This document shows positions 34,907 through 43,986 of a DNA stretch of 64,000 bases, in pieces. The stretch's first letter is position 1. Each line of letters opens with the position of its first letter. A program made the translations under genes and the position numbers. The notes under the pieces are model-generated. The model was not told the origin of the DNA, made no database searches, and worked only from the letters and a program-made list of their open reading frames with translations. This DNA comes from Zoogloea sp. 1C4 (GTDB lineage Bacteria > Pseudomonadota > Gammaproteobacteria > Burkholderiales > Rhodocyclaceae): positions 17,857 through 81,856 of the forward strand of contig NZ_SSXU01000005.1 of assembly GCF_009469605.1 (NCBI RefSeq), in the 5' to 3' direction.

Positions 34907-36562
34907 TCAGGCGGCTTCGCGGGCGCGCTTGGCCTCGTTGAGCAGGAAGCGCTGGTAGTCGTCCAGGTCGCCGTCGAAGGGCTCGATGCCGCCGCGGGTG
35001 ACCAGCCAGAACTCGTCGCACACCGCGCGCAGCAAGGCCCGGTCGTGGCTCACCAGCATCACCGTGCCCTCGAACTCGTTGAGCGCCACGCTCAGGGCTT
35101 CACGGGTGGACAGATCCAGGTGGTTGGTGGGCTCATCGAGCAGCAGCAGGTTGGGGCGCTGCCAGACGATCATGCACAGCACCAGCCGCGCCTTCTCGCC
35201 ACCGCTCATGGTGCCCACCGGCTGCTTGACCATGTCGCCGCTGAAATTGAAGGTGCCCAGGAAGCTGCGCAGATCCTGCTCGCGCCCGGCCACCCAGCCG
35301 CTGCGGCCGGCGGCGATGGTGTCCTTGGCGAGGCGGATCATGTGCTCCATCGGGGTGTCGGCGGGGCGCAGCACGTCGAGTTCCTGCTGGGCGAAGTAGC
35401 CGATGTTGAGGCCCTTGCCTTCGGTGAGCTCGCCGCTGATGGGCGCCAGCGCCCGGGCGACGGTCTTCACCAGCGTGGATTTGCCCTGACCGTTGGCGCC
35501 GAGGATGCCCAGGCGCTGGCCCGCATGCACCGAGCGGTTGATGTTGCGCACGATGGTCGTCGGCGGCGTGCCGGCGGGGGCGTCGTCGGGCGGCGGGTAG
35601 CCGACGCTCACGTCGGCCATCGCCAGCATGGGGTTGGGCAGGTTGGCGGGCTCCTGGAATTCGAAGCTGAACTCGGCGTCGGCCAGCACCGGGGCGATCT
35701 TCTCCATCCGCTCCAGCGCTTTGACCCGGCTCTGGGCCTGTTTGGCCTTGCTGGCCTTGGCCTTGAAGCGGTCGATGAATTTCTGGAGGTGGGCGATCTT
35801 GTCGGCCTGCTTGGCCACCGCAGCCTGCTGGAGCAGCATCTGCTCGGCGCGCATGTCTTCAAAAGTGCTGTAGTTGCCGCCGTAGCGCACCAGCCGGGCG
35901 TTGTCGATGTGCAGCGTGACTGAGGTGATGGCGTCGAGGAATTCCCGGTCGTGGCTGATGACGATGAGCGTGCCGGCGTAGCGTTTGAGCCAGGCTTCGA
36001 GCCACACCAGCGCGTCCAGATCCAGGTGGTTGGTGGGTTCGTCGAGGAGTAGCAGGTCCGACGGGCACATCAGCGCTCGGGCCAGCTGCAGGCGCATCCG
36101 CCAGCCGCCCGAGAAGCTGTTCACCGGCTGGGAAAGCTCGGACACCTTGAAACCGAGACCGAGGATCAGAGCTTGGGCGCGGGCTTCCGCGTCGTGGGCG
36201 CCAGCGTCGTGGAGCTCCATGTAGGCGTGGGCCATGCGCATGCCGTCGTCGCTGGCCTCTGCCGCGGCCACTTCGCGCTGGGCTGCGAGCAGCACGGTGT
36301 CGCCCTCGATCACGAAGTCGGTGGCGCTCTGCTCGGTCTCGGGCATGTCCTGGGCCACCTGGGCCATGTGCCACTGGCTGGGGATCGAGTAGTCGCCCGC
36401 GTCTTCGTGAAGGCTGCCGTTGAGCAGGCCGAACAGGGACGATTTGCCGGCGCCGTTGCGCCCGACCAGGCCGACCTTCTCGCCGGGGTTGAGGGTGACG
36501 GAAGCGCTGTCGAGCAGCACCTTGGCGCCGCGGCGCAAGGTGACGTTTTTGAGGGTGATCAT
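34907..36562 (-). CDS. ABC-F family ATPase (YheS-like)
   Basis: This 551-residue protein has two ABC ATPase domains and no membrane segment, so it is an ABC-F protein acting at the ribosome rather than a transporter. Each half has Walker A (GRNGAGKSS; GANGQGKST), a signature (SFSGGWRMRLQLA; TMSGGEKARL) and Walker B (LLLLDEPTNHLDL twice). The interdomain linker at about 250-310 is Lys/Gln-rich (FIDRFKAKASKAKQAQSRVKALERM). The organisation matches YheS. It converges on the response regulator gene 12 bases away. Confidence 0.92.
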   Translation of the reverse strand: MITLKNVTLRRGAKVLLDSASVTLNPGEKVGLVGRNGAGKSSLFGLLNGSLHEDAGDYSIPSQWHMAQVAQDMPETEQSATDFVIEGDTVLLAAQREVAAAEASDDGMRMAHAYMELHDAGAHDAEARAQALILGLGFKVSELSQPVNSFSGGWRMRLQLARALMCPSDLLLLDEPTNHLDLDALVWLEAWLKRYAGTLIVISHDREFLDAITSVTLHIDNARLVRYGGNYSTFEDMRAEQMLLQQAAVAKQADKIAHLQKFIDRFKAKASKAKQAQSRVKALERMEKIAPVLADAEFSFEFQEPANLPNPMLAMADVSVGYPPPDDAPAGTPPTTIVRNINRSVHAGQRLGILGANGQGKSTLVKTVARALAPISGELTEGKGLNIGYFAQQELDVLRPADTPMEHMIRLAKDTIAAGRSGWVAGREQDLRSFLGTFNFSGDMVKQPVGTMSGGEKARLVLCMIVWQRPNLLLLDEPTNHLDLSTREALSVALNEFEGTVMLVSHDRALLRAVCDEFWLVTRGGIEPFDGDLDDYQRFLLNEAKRAREAA

Positions 36563-36674
36563 GGGGAAATGCCGCGTGGGGGTCGCGCATGATAGCGACC
36601 GCGGCGGGATCGGCCCATGACTATTTTGCCGGCCCGGTGCTGTGGGCTGGTGACGCGGGCCGGGATCGGCGGGT

Positions 36675-36977
36675 TTAGAGCGGCGCGCGGTCGATGGCGG
36701 AGAGCTCGCCGTTCACGTCGAAGATCTTGCCATTCACCTCGGGGATGCCGAAGCCCTTGAGGCGCGCGGTGTGCATCGCCAGGTAGGCCTCGGCGCTGGG
36801 GCGGTCGGCGAACAGGTAGATGCCGCCGGCCTCATTGGTGGCGGCGTTCTCGGTCCAGATCTTCCAGATCAGGCCGGGCTCCTGGGCGATGGAGGCGGCG
36901 AGGCCTTGCAGGGCTTCGGTCATCGCCGGGCCCCAGGGGCCGGAAAAGGGGAAATCGACTTGCAGCAGCACGGGCAT
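36675..36977 (-). CDS. YdhR-like monooxygenase-fold protein
   Basis: This 100-residue protein belongs to the small YdhR group with the ABM/dimeric ferredoxin-like fold (MPVLLQVDFPFSGPWGPAMTEAL, then PGLIWKIWTENAATNEAGGIYLF). Members are suggested monooxygenases for aromatic or quinone-like compounds, but function is not proven. The length is typical. It is a single gene, divergent from hicA. Confidence 0.8.
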   Translation of the reverse strand: MPVLLQVDFPFSGPWGPAMTEALQGLAASIAQEPGLIWKIWTENAATNEAGGIYLFADRPSAEAYLAMHTARLKGFGIPEVNGKIFDVNGELSAIDRAPL

Positions 36978-37102
36978 GGTGACGTCTTTCTTTGTCGTGG
37001 ATCAAAGGTGGTGCGAAGGCCGCGCGATCAAGCCTGCGGCCCGTATGCGGGCCGGGCCCACAGTGCAAGAATATCGCCAACGATCAACCGGAGGAGCAAA
37101 CC

Positions 37103-37378
37103 ATGAGCAACAAGCACCGTCACGTCCTTGAGGCGATCTTCCGCGAGCCGGTGAGCAGCAACATCCAGTGGCGCGAGGTCGAATCCCTGCTCAATCACCT
37201 CGGCGCCGACGTGGAGCCGAACCACGGCGCGCGCTTTCGCATCGTGCTCAACAAGCATGAGTTCTTCATCCATCATCCCCATCACGGCAACGAATTCACC
37301 AAGCAGGAGGTCAAGCACCTGCGCGAATGCCTCGGTGCGGCGGGGGTGAGCCTGTCGGCCTACGACGAGGCGCACTGA
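37103..37378 (+). CDS. HicA-like toxin-family protein without HicB
   Basis: The 91-residue product resembles HicA mRNA interferases: a small dsRBD-like fold with the Gly-x-Arg segment GADVEPNHGARFRIVLNKHEFFIHHPHHGN, in which a His of the active-site region is present. HicA normally cleaves mRNA and is neutralised by HicB encoded beside it. No HicB-like gene follows: the next gene is on the opposite strand 24 bases away. It may be a harmless orphan, a chromosomally repurposed protein or paired in trans. GGAGG precedes the ATG at a good distance. Confidence 0.7.
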   Translation: MSNKHRHVLEAIFREPVSSNIQWREVESLLNHLGADVEPNHGARFRIVLNKHEFFIHHPHHGNEFTKQEVKHLRECLGAAGVSLSAYDEAH

Positions 37379-37402
37379 GTTCTCCGGTTCAGGCTGCGGG
37401 CC

Positions 37403-38278
37403 TCATGTGTCTGCTGTCCAGTCGTCGACCGCCTCGGCGGCCTGTTGGCGGGCCAGGCGTTCGGCGTGTTCTGCGTCGGCGGCTTCGATCACCTGGATGA
37501 CCTCATCCAGATTCACGTCGTCGGTAGGGTCCTCGAAGCGGCCGGTGAGTACGCTGTCCGGATGGAGTGAGCCGGCTTCATAGAGCGCCCAGATTTCTTC
37601 GCCGTAGCGGGTGGTGAGCAGTTGCGGGGCGAACTGGCCGAAGTAGTCGGCGAGGTTGTCCACGTCGCGGCCCAGCATCCGCTTTGCGTTGCTGTTGGCG
37701 GCGGCATCCACTGCCTGGGGCAGGTCGATGATCACCGGGCCGCCCGCATCCACCAGCACGTTGTATTCAGAGAGGTCGCCGTGAACGATGCCGGCGCACA
37801 GCATCCGCACGACCTGACGTATCAGCGCCGCGTGGTAGGCCAGCGCGTCTTCCTCGCTGAGGGATAGATCGTTGAGGCGCGGCGCAGGTTCGCCGTCGGC
37901 GTCGGCCACCAGCTCCATCAACAGCACGCCTTCGTGGAAGTTGTAGGGCGTGGGCACCCGAACGCCTGCGGCGGCGAGTCGGCGCAGGGCGTCCACCTCG
38001 GCGCTCTGCCACGCGGCCTCCTGCTCCTGGCGGCCGTAGCGAGAGCGCTTCGCCATGGCGCGGGCCTGTCGGCTGTTCTTGATCTTTCGCCCCTCGGTGT
38101 AATCCACCGCGGTGTGAAATCCGCGTTTGTTGGCCTCTTTGTAGACCTTGGCGCAGCGGATGTCGTCGCCGCAGCGGACGACGTATACCGTGGCCTCCTT
38201 GCCGCTCATGAGCTGGCGCAGCACGCTGTCCACCAGCCCGTCGGTGACCAGCGGTTCGAGTCTCGCGGGTGTCTTCAT
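37403..38278 (-). CDS. RIO-type serine/threonine protein kinase
   Basis: This 291-residue RIO-family kinase resembles the bacterial PA4780 type. The nucleotide-binding Lys is in RCAKVYKE, the catalytic loop is GIVHGDLSEYNVLV (HGDLSxYN) and the metal Asp is in VIIDLPQAVD. The N-terminal kinase fold begins with SVLRQLMSGKEATVYVV. Its start overlaps the end of the small upstream ORF by four bases. Bacterial RIO kinase substrates are unknown to me. It converges with the HicA-like gene. Confidence 0.92.
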   Translation of the reverse strand: MKTPARLEPLVTDGLVDSVLRQLMSGKEATVYVVRCGDDIRCAKVYKEANKRGFHTAVDYTEGRKIKNSRQARAMAKRSRYGRQEQEAAWQSAEVDALRRLAAAGVRVPTPYNFHEGVLLMELVADADGEPAPRLNDLSLSEEDALAYHAALIRQVVRMLCAGIVHGDLSEYNVLVDAGGPVIIDLPQAVDAAANSNAKRMLGRDVDNLADYFGQFAPQLLTTRYGEEIWALYEAGSLHPDSVLTGRFEDPTDDVNLDEVIQVIEAADAEHAERLARQQAAEAVDDWTADT

Positions 38279-38484
38279 GCGCAGGTGCTCGTCGGGGGCT
38301 GCTTGGCGTAGGCCGTCAGCAGATGTTGTTGCATGTCGCAGTCTTGCCGGTCACGGCCAGGCGACGTTTTGCCGCAGAAGGGCACCTCGATGTGAGCGCC
38401 GAGGGCTTCAGTCGCGGCCTGCATGTTGGCGATCGAGTGTTCGAGGGCGGCGTCCTGGCGGAAGATGTGGCTTTCCGATTGCAT
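38275..38484 (-). CDS. small hypothetical protein coupled to RIO kinase
   Basis: A 69-residue frame (MQSESHIFRQDAALEHSIANMQ...) ends in the first codons of the RIO kinase gene with a four-base overlap, which suggests translational coupling. Its three Cys (FCGKTS, QDCDMQ, TSTCA) and polar composition give no family match. It could be a small regulator of the kinase, or just a leader frame. Confidence 0.4.
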   Translation of the reverse strand: MQSESHIFRQDAALEHSIANMQAATEALGAHIEVPFCGKTSPGRDRQDCDMQQHLLTAYAKQPPTSTCA

Positions 38485-38659
38485 TGGGTGGTCCTGCCCG
38501 GTCGGGCGTGAAGGGGGAAAGGCCTGTCGGCATGGGCGACTGGCGGGGTGCCCGATGGGCGTGCGGGAGGATGGGGGCGAGGTGCCGGGGCCAGGATGAA
38601 CAGCACCGGGCTGGGGACTCGAGGCCGCGATTATCGTCTATTGCGGTAGTCCTGGCGCT

Positions 38660-39070
38660 TCATTCGACACGCCCGCGATTGGCCTTCACGGCGCTGCGCC
38701 GGGCCTTGCCCTCCAGTCGGCGGGTGACCGACCCGCGGGTCGGCCGGGTGGGGCGGCGGGGCTTGGCCACCACCGACACGCTGTCGATGAGTTCCTGCAG
38801 GCGGCGCAGGGCTTCGGCGCGGTTCTTCTCGAGGCTGCGGAATTCCTGCGCCTTGATGATGACGATGCCGCCCTTGCTGATGCGCTGGTCACCCAGCCGG
38901 AGCAGGCGTTCCCGCAGATGTTCGGGGAGCGACGAGGCGGCGATGTCGAAACGCAGATGCACCGCGCTCGACACCTTGTTCACGTTCTGCCCGCCGGCGC
39001 CCTGGGCGCGGATGGCGGTGAACTCGACTTCGTCTTCGGAGATGGGGTGAGCGGGGCGCATGGGCGGCAC
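38660..39070 (-). CDS. arfB: ArfB-type peptidyl-tRNA hydrolase (ribosome rescue)
   Basis: ArfB (YaeJ) rescues ribosomes stalled on non-stop messages by hydrolysing peptidyl-tRNA. The 136-residue product has the catalytic GGQ motif in RAQGAGGQNVNKVSSAV at about residues 24-31 and the basic C-terminal tail (RLEGKARRSAVKANRG) that enters the mRNA channel. Start at GTG 39070 or ATG 39061 cannot be settled. Length is normal. Confidence 0.93.
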   Translation of the reverse strand: MPPMRPAHPISEDEVEFTAIRAQGAGGQNVNKVSSAVHLRFDIAASSLPEHLRERLLRLGDQRISKGGIVIIKAQEFRSLEKNRAEALRRLQELIDSVSVVAKPRRPTRPTRGSVTRRLEGKARRSAVKANRGRVE

Positions 39071-39110
39071 TTTACCTCAAGGCCGCCGCGCGCCTTCGCC
39101 CAAAGCCGGC

Positions 39111-39533
39111 TTACACCTGCACGATGCCCAGCGTGCGCAGCCCGATGAACAGCGCGGCGCCGATCAGCAGGTTCTTGAAGCTCACGTAGCAGATCATGTC
39201 CATCACCGTGGCACGGCGGTAGAGATGGCCCCACCACGGGCCCTCCTTCACGTAGGGCTTGGCGTCGAGGCGGACGATCACCTCGAAGACGCTCCAGCCG
39301 AACCACCAGCCGATGATCGCGCCGGCCTCCAGGCGGCCCATGGCGGCAAGCACCCAGGCGACGGTGGCGGCGATCGCCAGCGCGAAGCCGGCGCCCTGGA
39401 TGGCCTTGCGGGCAGGCTGGCCGCGGCCGGCCCAGGGCCACAGGTGATCCCACAGCTCGGCAGCGAGCCAGGCGACGCCGTGGGCTTCGCCGTAGGCGGG
39501 CTGGCGCAGTTCGTTGCGGTCGGCGATGGTCAT
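39111..39533 (-). CDS. membrane protein linked to nosR
   Basis: This 140-residue protein has about three membrane segments (AIQGAGFALAIAATVAWVLAAM, AGAIIGWWFGWSVFEVIV, NLLIGAALFIGLRTLGI) with a polar N-terminus. It overlaps the nosR stop by four bases, so it is expressed with NosR. It is not a recognised Nos component. A role in NosR assembly or electron transfer to NosR is a reasonable inference; no haem motif is evident. Confidence 0.7.
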   Translation of the reverse strand: MTIADRNELRQPAYGEAHGVAWLAAELWDHLWPWAGRGQPARKAIQGAGFALAIAATVAWVLAAMGRLEAGAIIGWWFGWSVFEVIVRLDAKPYVKEGPWWGHLYRRATVMDMICYVSFKNLLIGAALFIGLRTLGIVQV

Positions 39534-41737
39534 GCTGCGGCTCCTTCCTTCTTCTTGTCCACCGGGGCCGGGTGGATGGGGATGAAATAGCCCTTGCCGT
39601 TGATGGGGGTGAGGGGCTGACCGGCCTTGGTGCGGCGCTTGCGTTCCTGGGCCAGCGGCGGGCAGGCGTGGTCGTCGTAGTAGAAGACCATGCAGTCGAG
39701 GCACAGCATGCATTCGCGCTGGTCGATGTTGCCCTTGGCGTCGATGGCGAGCGAGCCGCAGCCCTTGGCGCAGGCCTTGCAGCTGGTGCATTCGTCCTTC
39801 CGCTTGAGGCCGAACCACCGGAAGGTGGTGGGCATGGCGAGCGCCGCGCCCAGCGGGCACAGGTACTTGCAGAACGGCCGCTCCATGAAGATCGCCAGGC
39901 CCAGCAGGCTGGCCGCAAACAGGCTGTAGGGCCAGCTGCGGTTGGTGATGCCGACCAGGAAGGTGGTCTTGAAGGGCTCGACCTCGGCGAGCTTCTCGGC
40001 CAGCCCCATGCTGAAGAACGATACCGCCAGCAGGCCGAAGAACACGGCGTACTTCACCCACTTGAGCTTGTCGTGGAGCGCCTGGGGCAGGTGGAACTGG
40101 AAGCGCTTGAGGCCCACTGCCTGGCCCACCTTGAAGAGCAGCTCGGAGAGCGACCCGAACGGGCACAGCCAGCCGCAGAAGAAGCCGCGACCCCACACGA
40201 AGGTGGTGACGATGATGAAGATCCAGAACACGAAGATCAGGGGGTCGGACAGGAAGAGCTCCCACTTCCACTGAAACAGCAGCGAGTGGAACCAGGTGAG
40301 CACCTGGGTGATCGACGGCTGGGCCATGGCGTAGAAGCCGACGAAGCCGATGGAGAGCACCCAGCCGGTGTACTTGAAGGCATTCACCGGCCATTTGTTC
40401 TTGTGGGTGGAGCGGCGTACCAGCTTGTCGCGGCTGGCGTAGGCGGCGGAGAGGGCGAGCAGCACCACGATGAAGGCGCCGATCTCGACGGCCCGCTCCT
40501 TCCAGACCTTGAGCCAGGTGGGGTCGGGCTTGACCACCACCGGGCGGCCGCCTTCCAGGTATTTGGCGGCGAGCCAGTATTCCTTGTCGAAGTTGGCGAA
40601 GGTCTTGGCGGCGGTTTCCTTGTCGATCTTGTTGCCCAGGAAGACCAGCTTCCACGGGAAGGCGCCCGAGAAGCTCTTGCCGCGGATGATGAAGATCGCC
40701 GATTCGGTGAAGGAGGGCGCGCCGGCGGCCGAGATGCCCCACAGGTTGAGGTAATCCAGATCGCGGAAGGTGAAGCTGTCGCCGCCCTGGCGCACCTGCA
40801 CCCGGTCGTAGATGCCGCCGCGCACGAAGCCGGAACCCTTGAAGGAGTCCATGCTGTTGTCGGCGACGATGAAGATGGCGTGCTCGCCCTCCTTGAGGCG
40901 TGCCATCAGGCTGGCGTAGCCGTCCTTGCCCAGGATGGCCTGGCCGATGGTGGGCTGGTTGAGGTAGCCGAACCACAGGTCCATGTAGGGTCGGCCGTCG
41001 CTCTTAAGGCCGACTTCCTCGGGCTTCACGGTGAGGCGCTGGACGCTGCCGTCTTCCACCAGCTGCGCCCAGCTGGGCGCCGGGCCGGCGGGCGGGAACT
41101 TGGCCTGGGGCCGGATCACCGGCTTGAGGATGCCCACCTGCTTGGCCACCTCACCGCCGGAGACCATCATTACCTGGTTCTGGGCGATGACGGTGACGGT
41201 GGCGCCGGTGATGGCGTCGAGGCCAATGAGATTTTCCTCGGGGCGCGACTTGCCGATCTCGATGTTGTCGCCGACGAACTTGCCCAGGTACTGGTTGTTG
41301 AACTTGATGAGGGCCGATTCGGGGATGCCCAGCAGCAGGATGGGTTCGGAGTGCTTGAGGATCTTCACCCCGGTGAACTTGCCCGCGGTGTCCATGCCGA
41401 TCAGGGTGACCACCGGCTTGCCCGAGTAGGCGGGGATGTCGGTGATGTCGGTGGACAGCATCACGTAGCCGATGAGCTTCTGCTCGCCGGCTTCATCGCG
41501 GTAGGCCTCGACGAAGGGCGGCTGGCCCTTGCGCTCGGAGAAGTGGGTGGCGCCGGGCATCACGTCCTTGCAGGGCGCGTAGTCGCACATCTTCGGCGAG
41601 GAGGCCAGCTCGGGGGGGAGTTTGACTTCGTAGGTGTCGGCAAGGGCGCTGCCGGAGAGGGCCAGGGCGGCGATGCCAGCGCCGAGACGGGCGGCAAAAC
41701 GTGGGGCGAAGGTGCGCAGGGCGCGCAGGGAAATCAT
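39530..41737 (-). CDS. nosR: NosR, transmembrane flavo-iron-sulfur protein
   Basis: NosR supplies electrons to NosZ and is needed for nosZ expression. The 735-residue protein has a signal peptide, a periplasmic FMN-binding domain with the flavinylation motif ITGATVT at about residue 130-140, about five membrane segments, two CxxxCP motifs (CGWLCPFG, CKYLCPLG) and a C-terminal ferredoxin region with clusters CTSCKACAKGC and CMLCLDCM. The ATG at 41737 has GGAG seven bases before it. It lies downstream of nosZ, the reverse of the common nosR-nosZ order, and is separated from it by a terminator. Confidence 0.96.
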   Translation of the reverse strand: MISLRALRTFAPRFAARLGAGIAALALSGSALADTYEVKLPPELASSPKMCDYAPCKDVMPGATHFSERKGQPPFVEAYRDEAGEQKLIGYVMLSTDITDIPAYSGKPVVTLIGMDTAGKFTGVKILKHSEPILLLGIPESALIKFNNQYLGKFVGDNIEIGKSRPEENLIGLDAITGATVTVIAQNQVMMVSGGEVAKQVGILKPVIRPQAKFPPAGPAPSWAQLVEDGSVQRLTVKPEEVGLKSDGRPYMDLWFGYLNQPTIGQAILGKDGYASLMARLKEGEHAIFIVADNSMDSFKGSGFVRGGIYDRVQVRQGGDSFTFRDLDYLNLWGISAAGAPSFTESAIFIIRGKSFSGAFPWKLVFLGNKIDKETAAKTFANFDKEYWLAAKYLEGGRPVVVKPDPTWLKVWKERAVEIGAFIVVLLALSAAYASRDKLVRRSTHKNKWPVNAFKYTGWVLSIGFVGFYAMAQPSITQVLTWFHSLLFQWKWELFLSDPLIFVFWIFIIVTTFVWGRGFFCGWLCPFGSLSELLFKVGQAVGLKRFQFHLPQALHDKLKWVKYAVFFGLLAVSFFSMGLAEKLAEVEPFKTTFLVGITNRSWPYSLFAASLLGLAIFMERPFCKYLCPLGAALAMPTTFRWFGLKRKDECTSCKACAKGCGSLAIDAKGNIDQRECMLCLDCMVFYYDDHACPPLAQERKRRTKAGQPLTPINGKGYFIPIHPAPVDKKKEGAAA

Positions 41738-41812
41738 CGGGTGACTCCACAAATCAGTATGTGGCCGGATTCTGATGAACGGGCCCGGGGGGCGCCTTAA
41801 GCTGAGTCAATT

Positions 41813-41838
41813 TGACGCAGTCGCGCGGGTTTGCGTCA
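41813..41838. promoter_or_regulatory. inverted repeat upstream of nosR
   Basis: TGACGCA and TGCGTCA form a perfect seven-base inverted repeat 12 bases apart. It overlaps GTCAATTTGAC, itself an inverted repeat. It is a candidate operator 76-101 bases upstream of the nosR start. Confidence 0.4.
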
Positions 41839-41881
41839 TGGCCACGCGGGGTTCGGAGGCAGCTGCCTGCGAACCGGAACG

Positions 41882-41909
41882 AAAAAAGGGGAGACGCGTG
41901 CGTCTCCCC
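41882..41909 (-). terminator. terminator downstream of nosZ
   Basis: On the minus strand a ten-base stem (GGGGAGACGC / GCGTCTCCCC) with a two-base loop is followed by TTTTTT. The very short loop may open a base pair or two. Confidence 0.85.
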
Positions 41910-41948
41910 AAATTACTTCTCGATAAGGAATCGTTACGGCGTCATCGC

Positions 41949-43901
41949 TTATTTCTCGACGATCATCCGGGTGCGCATCTCAAGGTGCAGGGCGTGGCAG
42001 AAGTGGGTGCAGTAGCACCAGTAGACGCCCGGCTTGTCGGCCTTGAAGGTGACCGACTTGGTCTCCTGGGGATTCACGATGAAGTTGATGTCGTACTTCG
42101 GGATCGCGAAGCCGTGGGTCAGATCTTCCACCTTGTCGAGGTTGGTGAGGATGAGGGTGACTTCGTCGCCCTTCTTCACCTTGAACTCGCGCATGCTGTA
42201 GGCCGGCGCCTGGGACACGAGCTTGACGGTGACCTTGTTGCCGTTGCGGAACACGCCGCCATCCTTGGCGTCCTTGATGGCGTTGGGGAACTCGTCGACG
42301 TTGTACACCTGGCGCGTCTTGATCTTGTCGCGCTTGACGATCACGAAGTCGTGGGGCTCCGGATAGACCGGGTGGTCGGCCAGCATCTTCATCTTCTCGC
42401 CGCGGATGTCGATGATCTGCTCGTTCTCGGGGTGCAGCGGGCCCACCGGCAGGAAGCGGTCCTTCGAGAACTTGCAGCCGACGCACAGGAACTGGCCGTC
42501 CGCTTCCTTCGTCTCGGACATGGAGGCGTTGATGTGACCCGGCTGGTAATGCACGTCGATGCGGTCGACCACGTACTTGGCGTTCTTGTCGCCGGCGTGG
42601 AACTTGATCGCGGTGTCCACGTTCCATTTGACGATCTGGCTGTCGAGGAACAGCGTGGTGAAGGCATTGCCGCGGCCGTCGAAGGCGGTGTGCAGGGGGC
42701 CAAGGCCCAGCTCGACTTCGGCGACGATGCTCTTGTTGATGTCGTCGAGCTTGCCGTCGAAGAAGTCGTGGATCTTGGTGAGTTCGATGACGGTGGCGGT
42801 GGGCGACAGCTTGCCGGAGCAGATGAAGTACTTGCCGTCCGGGCTGGCATTGACGCCGTGGGGGTTCTTGGGAACCGGCACGTAGCAGGTGAGGGCGGTC
42901 TTCGGATCCTTGTTGGCTTCCTTGGTGCCGTCCACCACCGGCACCTTGCTGTCGCCGATGGTGACGAACTTGCCGTCCTTGATGGCCTGTTCGATGCGGG
43001 CCACCTGGAAGAACACGCAGGCGTCCTTCTCGGCGGACATCATGTCCTCGTACTTGGCACCGCCCTCGACGTTGTACTGGTTGGCGGCGGCGAGCTTGCC
43101 GTCGTAGGAAGTGGCGACCAGATCCATGTTGCCGTCAACACGGCACTGCCAGCGCACTTCCATGGTCTCGGCGTCGACGCAGGTGAAGAGCGTCTTGTAC
43201 TTGGACGGATCATCCATGTCGCGCCCGTCGTTGGGCTGCGGCAGGTGGAACTCGTTGCCGCAGAAGACGCGGGTGGTGTGGTTGATCTTCTCGTCCACCG
43301 GGTCGCGGCGGTCGGGGAAGATGCCGTGGAAGCCCTGGATGTTGGGCAGCTCGGTGATCTTGTCGCACTCGAAGGTGTCGCCCTTGATCCGCGCCAGGCG
43401 GCCGTGGATCTTGTCGTTGACCCAGAAGTACTTGCCGTCGTAGGTGCCGTCGGTGTACGAACCGTGGACGTGGTGGGTGTCGCCGGTCTTGTACTTGAGG
43501 CTGCCGTCGGCCTTGGTGCCGATGATGGCCTTCGATTCGTTGGTGATGCCCCAGCCGCTCATGCAGTCGATGTTGAAGGTGGGGACGCGCTTGATCTCGC
43601 GGCCGGAGGGCAGGCCGAGGATGCGCACTTCGCCCGAGTGACCGCCGGACCAGATGCCGTAGTAGGTGTCGAGCTGACCCGGCGCGGGGTGGATGTTGAG
43701 GCCGTCGGCGGCGTGGGCGGCGGCAGGCGCCGGTGCGGCCGGTGCGGTGCCCGCGGCAGGCGGCGCGGCTTCCTGCTTGCAGGAGGAGAGGCCCACGGAC
43801 AGACCGGCACCGGCCAGGCCGGCAAGGGCTGCGCTGTTCAGGAACTTGCGGCGTCCCGGAACAAGGGTTTGATCGTCGTGCTTGATGTCTTCAGTGCTCA
43901 T
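41949..43901 (-). CDS. nosZ: nitrous oxide reductase NosZ (Tat-type, clade I)
   Basis: NosZ reduces N2O to N2 in the periplasm. The 650-residue product starts with a twin-arginine signal (GRRKFLNSAALAGLAG at about 16-31), placing it with clade I. A lipobox-like SSCKQ and Ala/Pro-rich linker follow. CuZ-type His motifs include HHVHGS (about 144-149) and others in the seven-bladed propeller; the C-terminal cupredoxin holds the CuA ligands C631, C635, H639 and M642 in CTHFCHALHLEM. An additional Cys (C629) just precedes them. GGAG lies nine bases before the ATG. It is followed by its own terminator. Confidence 0.98.
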   Translation of the reverse strand: MSTEDIKHDDQTLVPGRRKFLNSAALAGLAGAGLSVGLSSCKQEAAPPAAGTAPAAPAPAAAHAADGLNIHPAPGQLDTYYGIWSGGHSGEVRILGLPSGREIKRVPTFNIDCMSGWGITNESKAIIGTKADGSLKYKTGDTHHVHGSYTDGTYDGKYFWVNDKIHGRLARIKGDTFECDKITELPNIQGFHGIFPDRRDPVDEKINHTTRVFCGNEFHLPQPNDGRDMDDPSKYKTLFTCVDAETMEVRWQCRVDGNMDLVATSYDGKLAAANQYNVEGGAKYEDMMSAEKDACVFFQVARIEQAIKDGKFVTIGDSKVPVVDGTKEANKDPKTALTCYVPVPKNPHGVNASPDGKYFICSGKLSPTATVIELTKIHDFFDGKLDDINKSIVAEVELGLGPLHTAFDGRGNAFTTLFLDSQIVKWNVDTAIKFHAGDKNAKYVVDRIDVHYQPGHINASMSETKEADGQFLCVGCKFSKDRFLPVGPLHPENEQIIDIRGEKMKMLADHPVYPEPHDFVIVKRDKIKTRQVYNVDEFPNAIKDAKDGGVFRNGNKVTVKLVSQAPAYSMREFKVKKGDEVTLILTNLDKVEDLTHGFAIPKYDINFIVNPQETKSVTFKADKPGVYWCYCTHFCHALHLEMRTRMIVEK

Positions 43902-43986
43902 TTCTTGGTCTCCGTTTGTCCCTAACCGAAATCGATGGGCCGCCTGATCGGGCGGCTGCGCGGTGACGGCCTGCGGCGTGATGTCA

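Noticed and set aside
39572-43925. Two long plus-strand frames over nosR and nosZ (each above 700 codons)
   Set aside because: Shadows of the well-supported nosR and nosZ genes on the other strand.
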